Origin: Pictodentalium vernedei
Taxonomy: Eukaryota; Mollusca; Scaphopoda; Dentaliida; Dentaliidae
Reading direction: 5' to 3'
Length of the DNA stretch: 64,000 nt
Assembly (NCBI GenBank): GCA_031216915.1
Contig: CM062294.1
Span: 391,893,217-391,957,216 of the forward strand
Below the pieces are notes generated by a model. That model worked only from the letters and a program-made list of their open reading frames with translations. It did not search any database and was not told the DNA's origin. Within the stretch, counting starts at the first letter, position 1. The number at the start of each line of letters is the position of its first letter. A program made the translations under genes and the position numbers. Shown in pieces: positions 63,497 to 64,000 of the stretch.

Positions 63497-63885
63497 CCTA
63501 AAAAAGTTAAAAATCTGTTTTTAGGTTTTCCTGATGGTCCTTTTGACTGCCACATGCTCTCTTTTTATAACCAATGCAAACTTAAAAAAATAAAAATGAA
63601 ATGATTTAAGTTTGGTATTTTACTCAAGTTAATAAAATTGCTAAATTTGTCCCTTGAGTGCAACAAAGCTTTGCAATGCTTCAGCATTGCAAACACTTCT
63701 TGCATTCAAGGGACGAAATACACCACTATCCATGCTATTCTGTAGATTATGTGGCCTAACACATAAAACAGACCAAGAACATAAACTTTTGCTGGCAAAG
63801 AAGTAATTACAAAAATAAAATAAAAAACCACCTGCCCAAATGCAATTTTAAAAAACACGGCCTGAGAAACAGAAGATCTACTTTG
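63497..63885 (-). mobile_element. Foldback element with central hairpin, copy 3
   Basis: Opposite direction to 44162-44545. CTACAGAATAGCATGG, GCCACATGCTCTC and the central hairpin (63655-63715, CCCTTGAGTGCAA / TTGCATTCAAGGG) are kept. Confidence 0.75.
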
Positions 63886-63945
63886 TGTGTGTGCGAGTGG
63901 GTGGGTGAGGGGGAGGGGGGGAAGCTATCTAAAAATTTTCATTTT

Positions 63946-64000
63946 TTGCCTGAAAAACAGCAAGCTCATTCCAATGAGAGGTCATAAGCTATGTTTTTGA
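63946..64000. repeat. Start of a GAGCTCGTTCCAAT-family palindrome, cut by the window end
   Basis: AGCTCATTCCAATGAGAGGT and CATAAGCTATGTTTT match the right arm of 46927-47034. Confidence 0.7.

Noticed and set aside
43596-64000. Further upstream coronin exons
   Set aside because: I looked on the minus strand for the expected blade sequence ending SERQ.ALWD and for earlier blades in the repeat-free stretches and found none that I could support.

Overview
This is animal nuclear DNA, most likely from a bivalve mollusc or a close lophotrochozoan relative. It is AT-rich, has no long host reading frame, and is packed with nested repeats. Several repeats are of kinds familiar from molluscs: tandem-repeat elements ending in a GGAC/GGAY-rich microsatellite, units of the form AAGGTCAC...GTGACCTT, and CAATAACTC units. 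The species assignment is inference; no species marker was read.

One host gene is visible, a coronin (actin-binding WD40 protein) on the minus strand. Three short exons fit one frame and one splice-phase series: 43491-43595 (35 codons), 33035-33180 (48 codons plus 2 bases) and 1307-1373 (1 base plus 22 codons). They give 106 consecutive residues of the last propeller blades and the start of the C-terminal extension. The introns are about 10.3 kb and 31.7 kb, and the ends of the gene lie outside the window. Nearly everything else here is therefore intron of one gene, filled with mobile DNA.

Layout from left to right: an old tandem array (1-870); coronin exon (1307-1373); an old DIRS-type tyrosine-recombinase retroelement (copy 2) split by a younger copy of the same family (copy 1, about 2065-6724), by a tandem-repeat element, by a non-autonomous hAT element (11011-13239) and by a MITE (16052-16668); a long stack of tandem-repeat elements (16935-31066) with a relic hAT transposase and foldback elements inside; coronin exon (33035-33180); a nest of tandem-repeat elements four layers deep (33220-38640) and more of the same to 43085; coronin exon (43491-43595); short repeats and palindromes (44162-47294); a pogo-like element holding a tandem-repeat element (47478-49802); further nested elements to 52243; a third DIRS copy (about 52327-59274); and a palindrome-rich end.

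The most interesting signal is a blueprint shared by at least six tandem-repeat families with unrelated bodies. Each has a short 5' hairpin, then a short arm, then an array of roughly 140-170 bp units, then a GGAC/GGAY tract, then a 3' hairpin whose arm is complementary to the 5' arm, then a T/A-rich end. The two arms change together between families, which argues that the terminal pairing is functional. The layout resembles that of non-autonomous Helentron-type rolling-circle elements (pearl/HINE). The second signal is in the DIRS copies. The internal complementary region records a trinucleotide that matches the left flank, GTT in copy 1 and CTG in copy 3, and the youngest copy sits exactly inside the internal complementary region of an older one.
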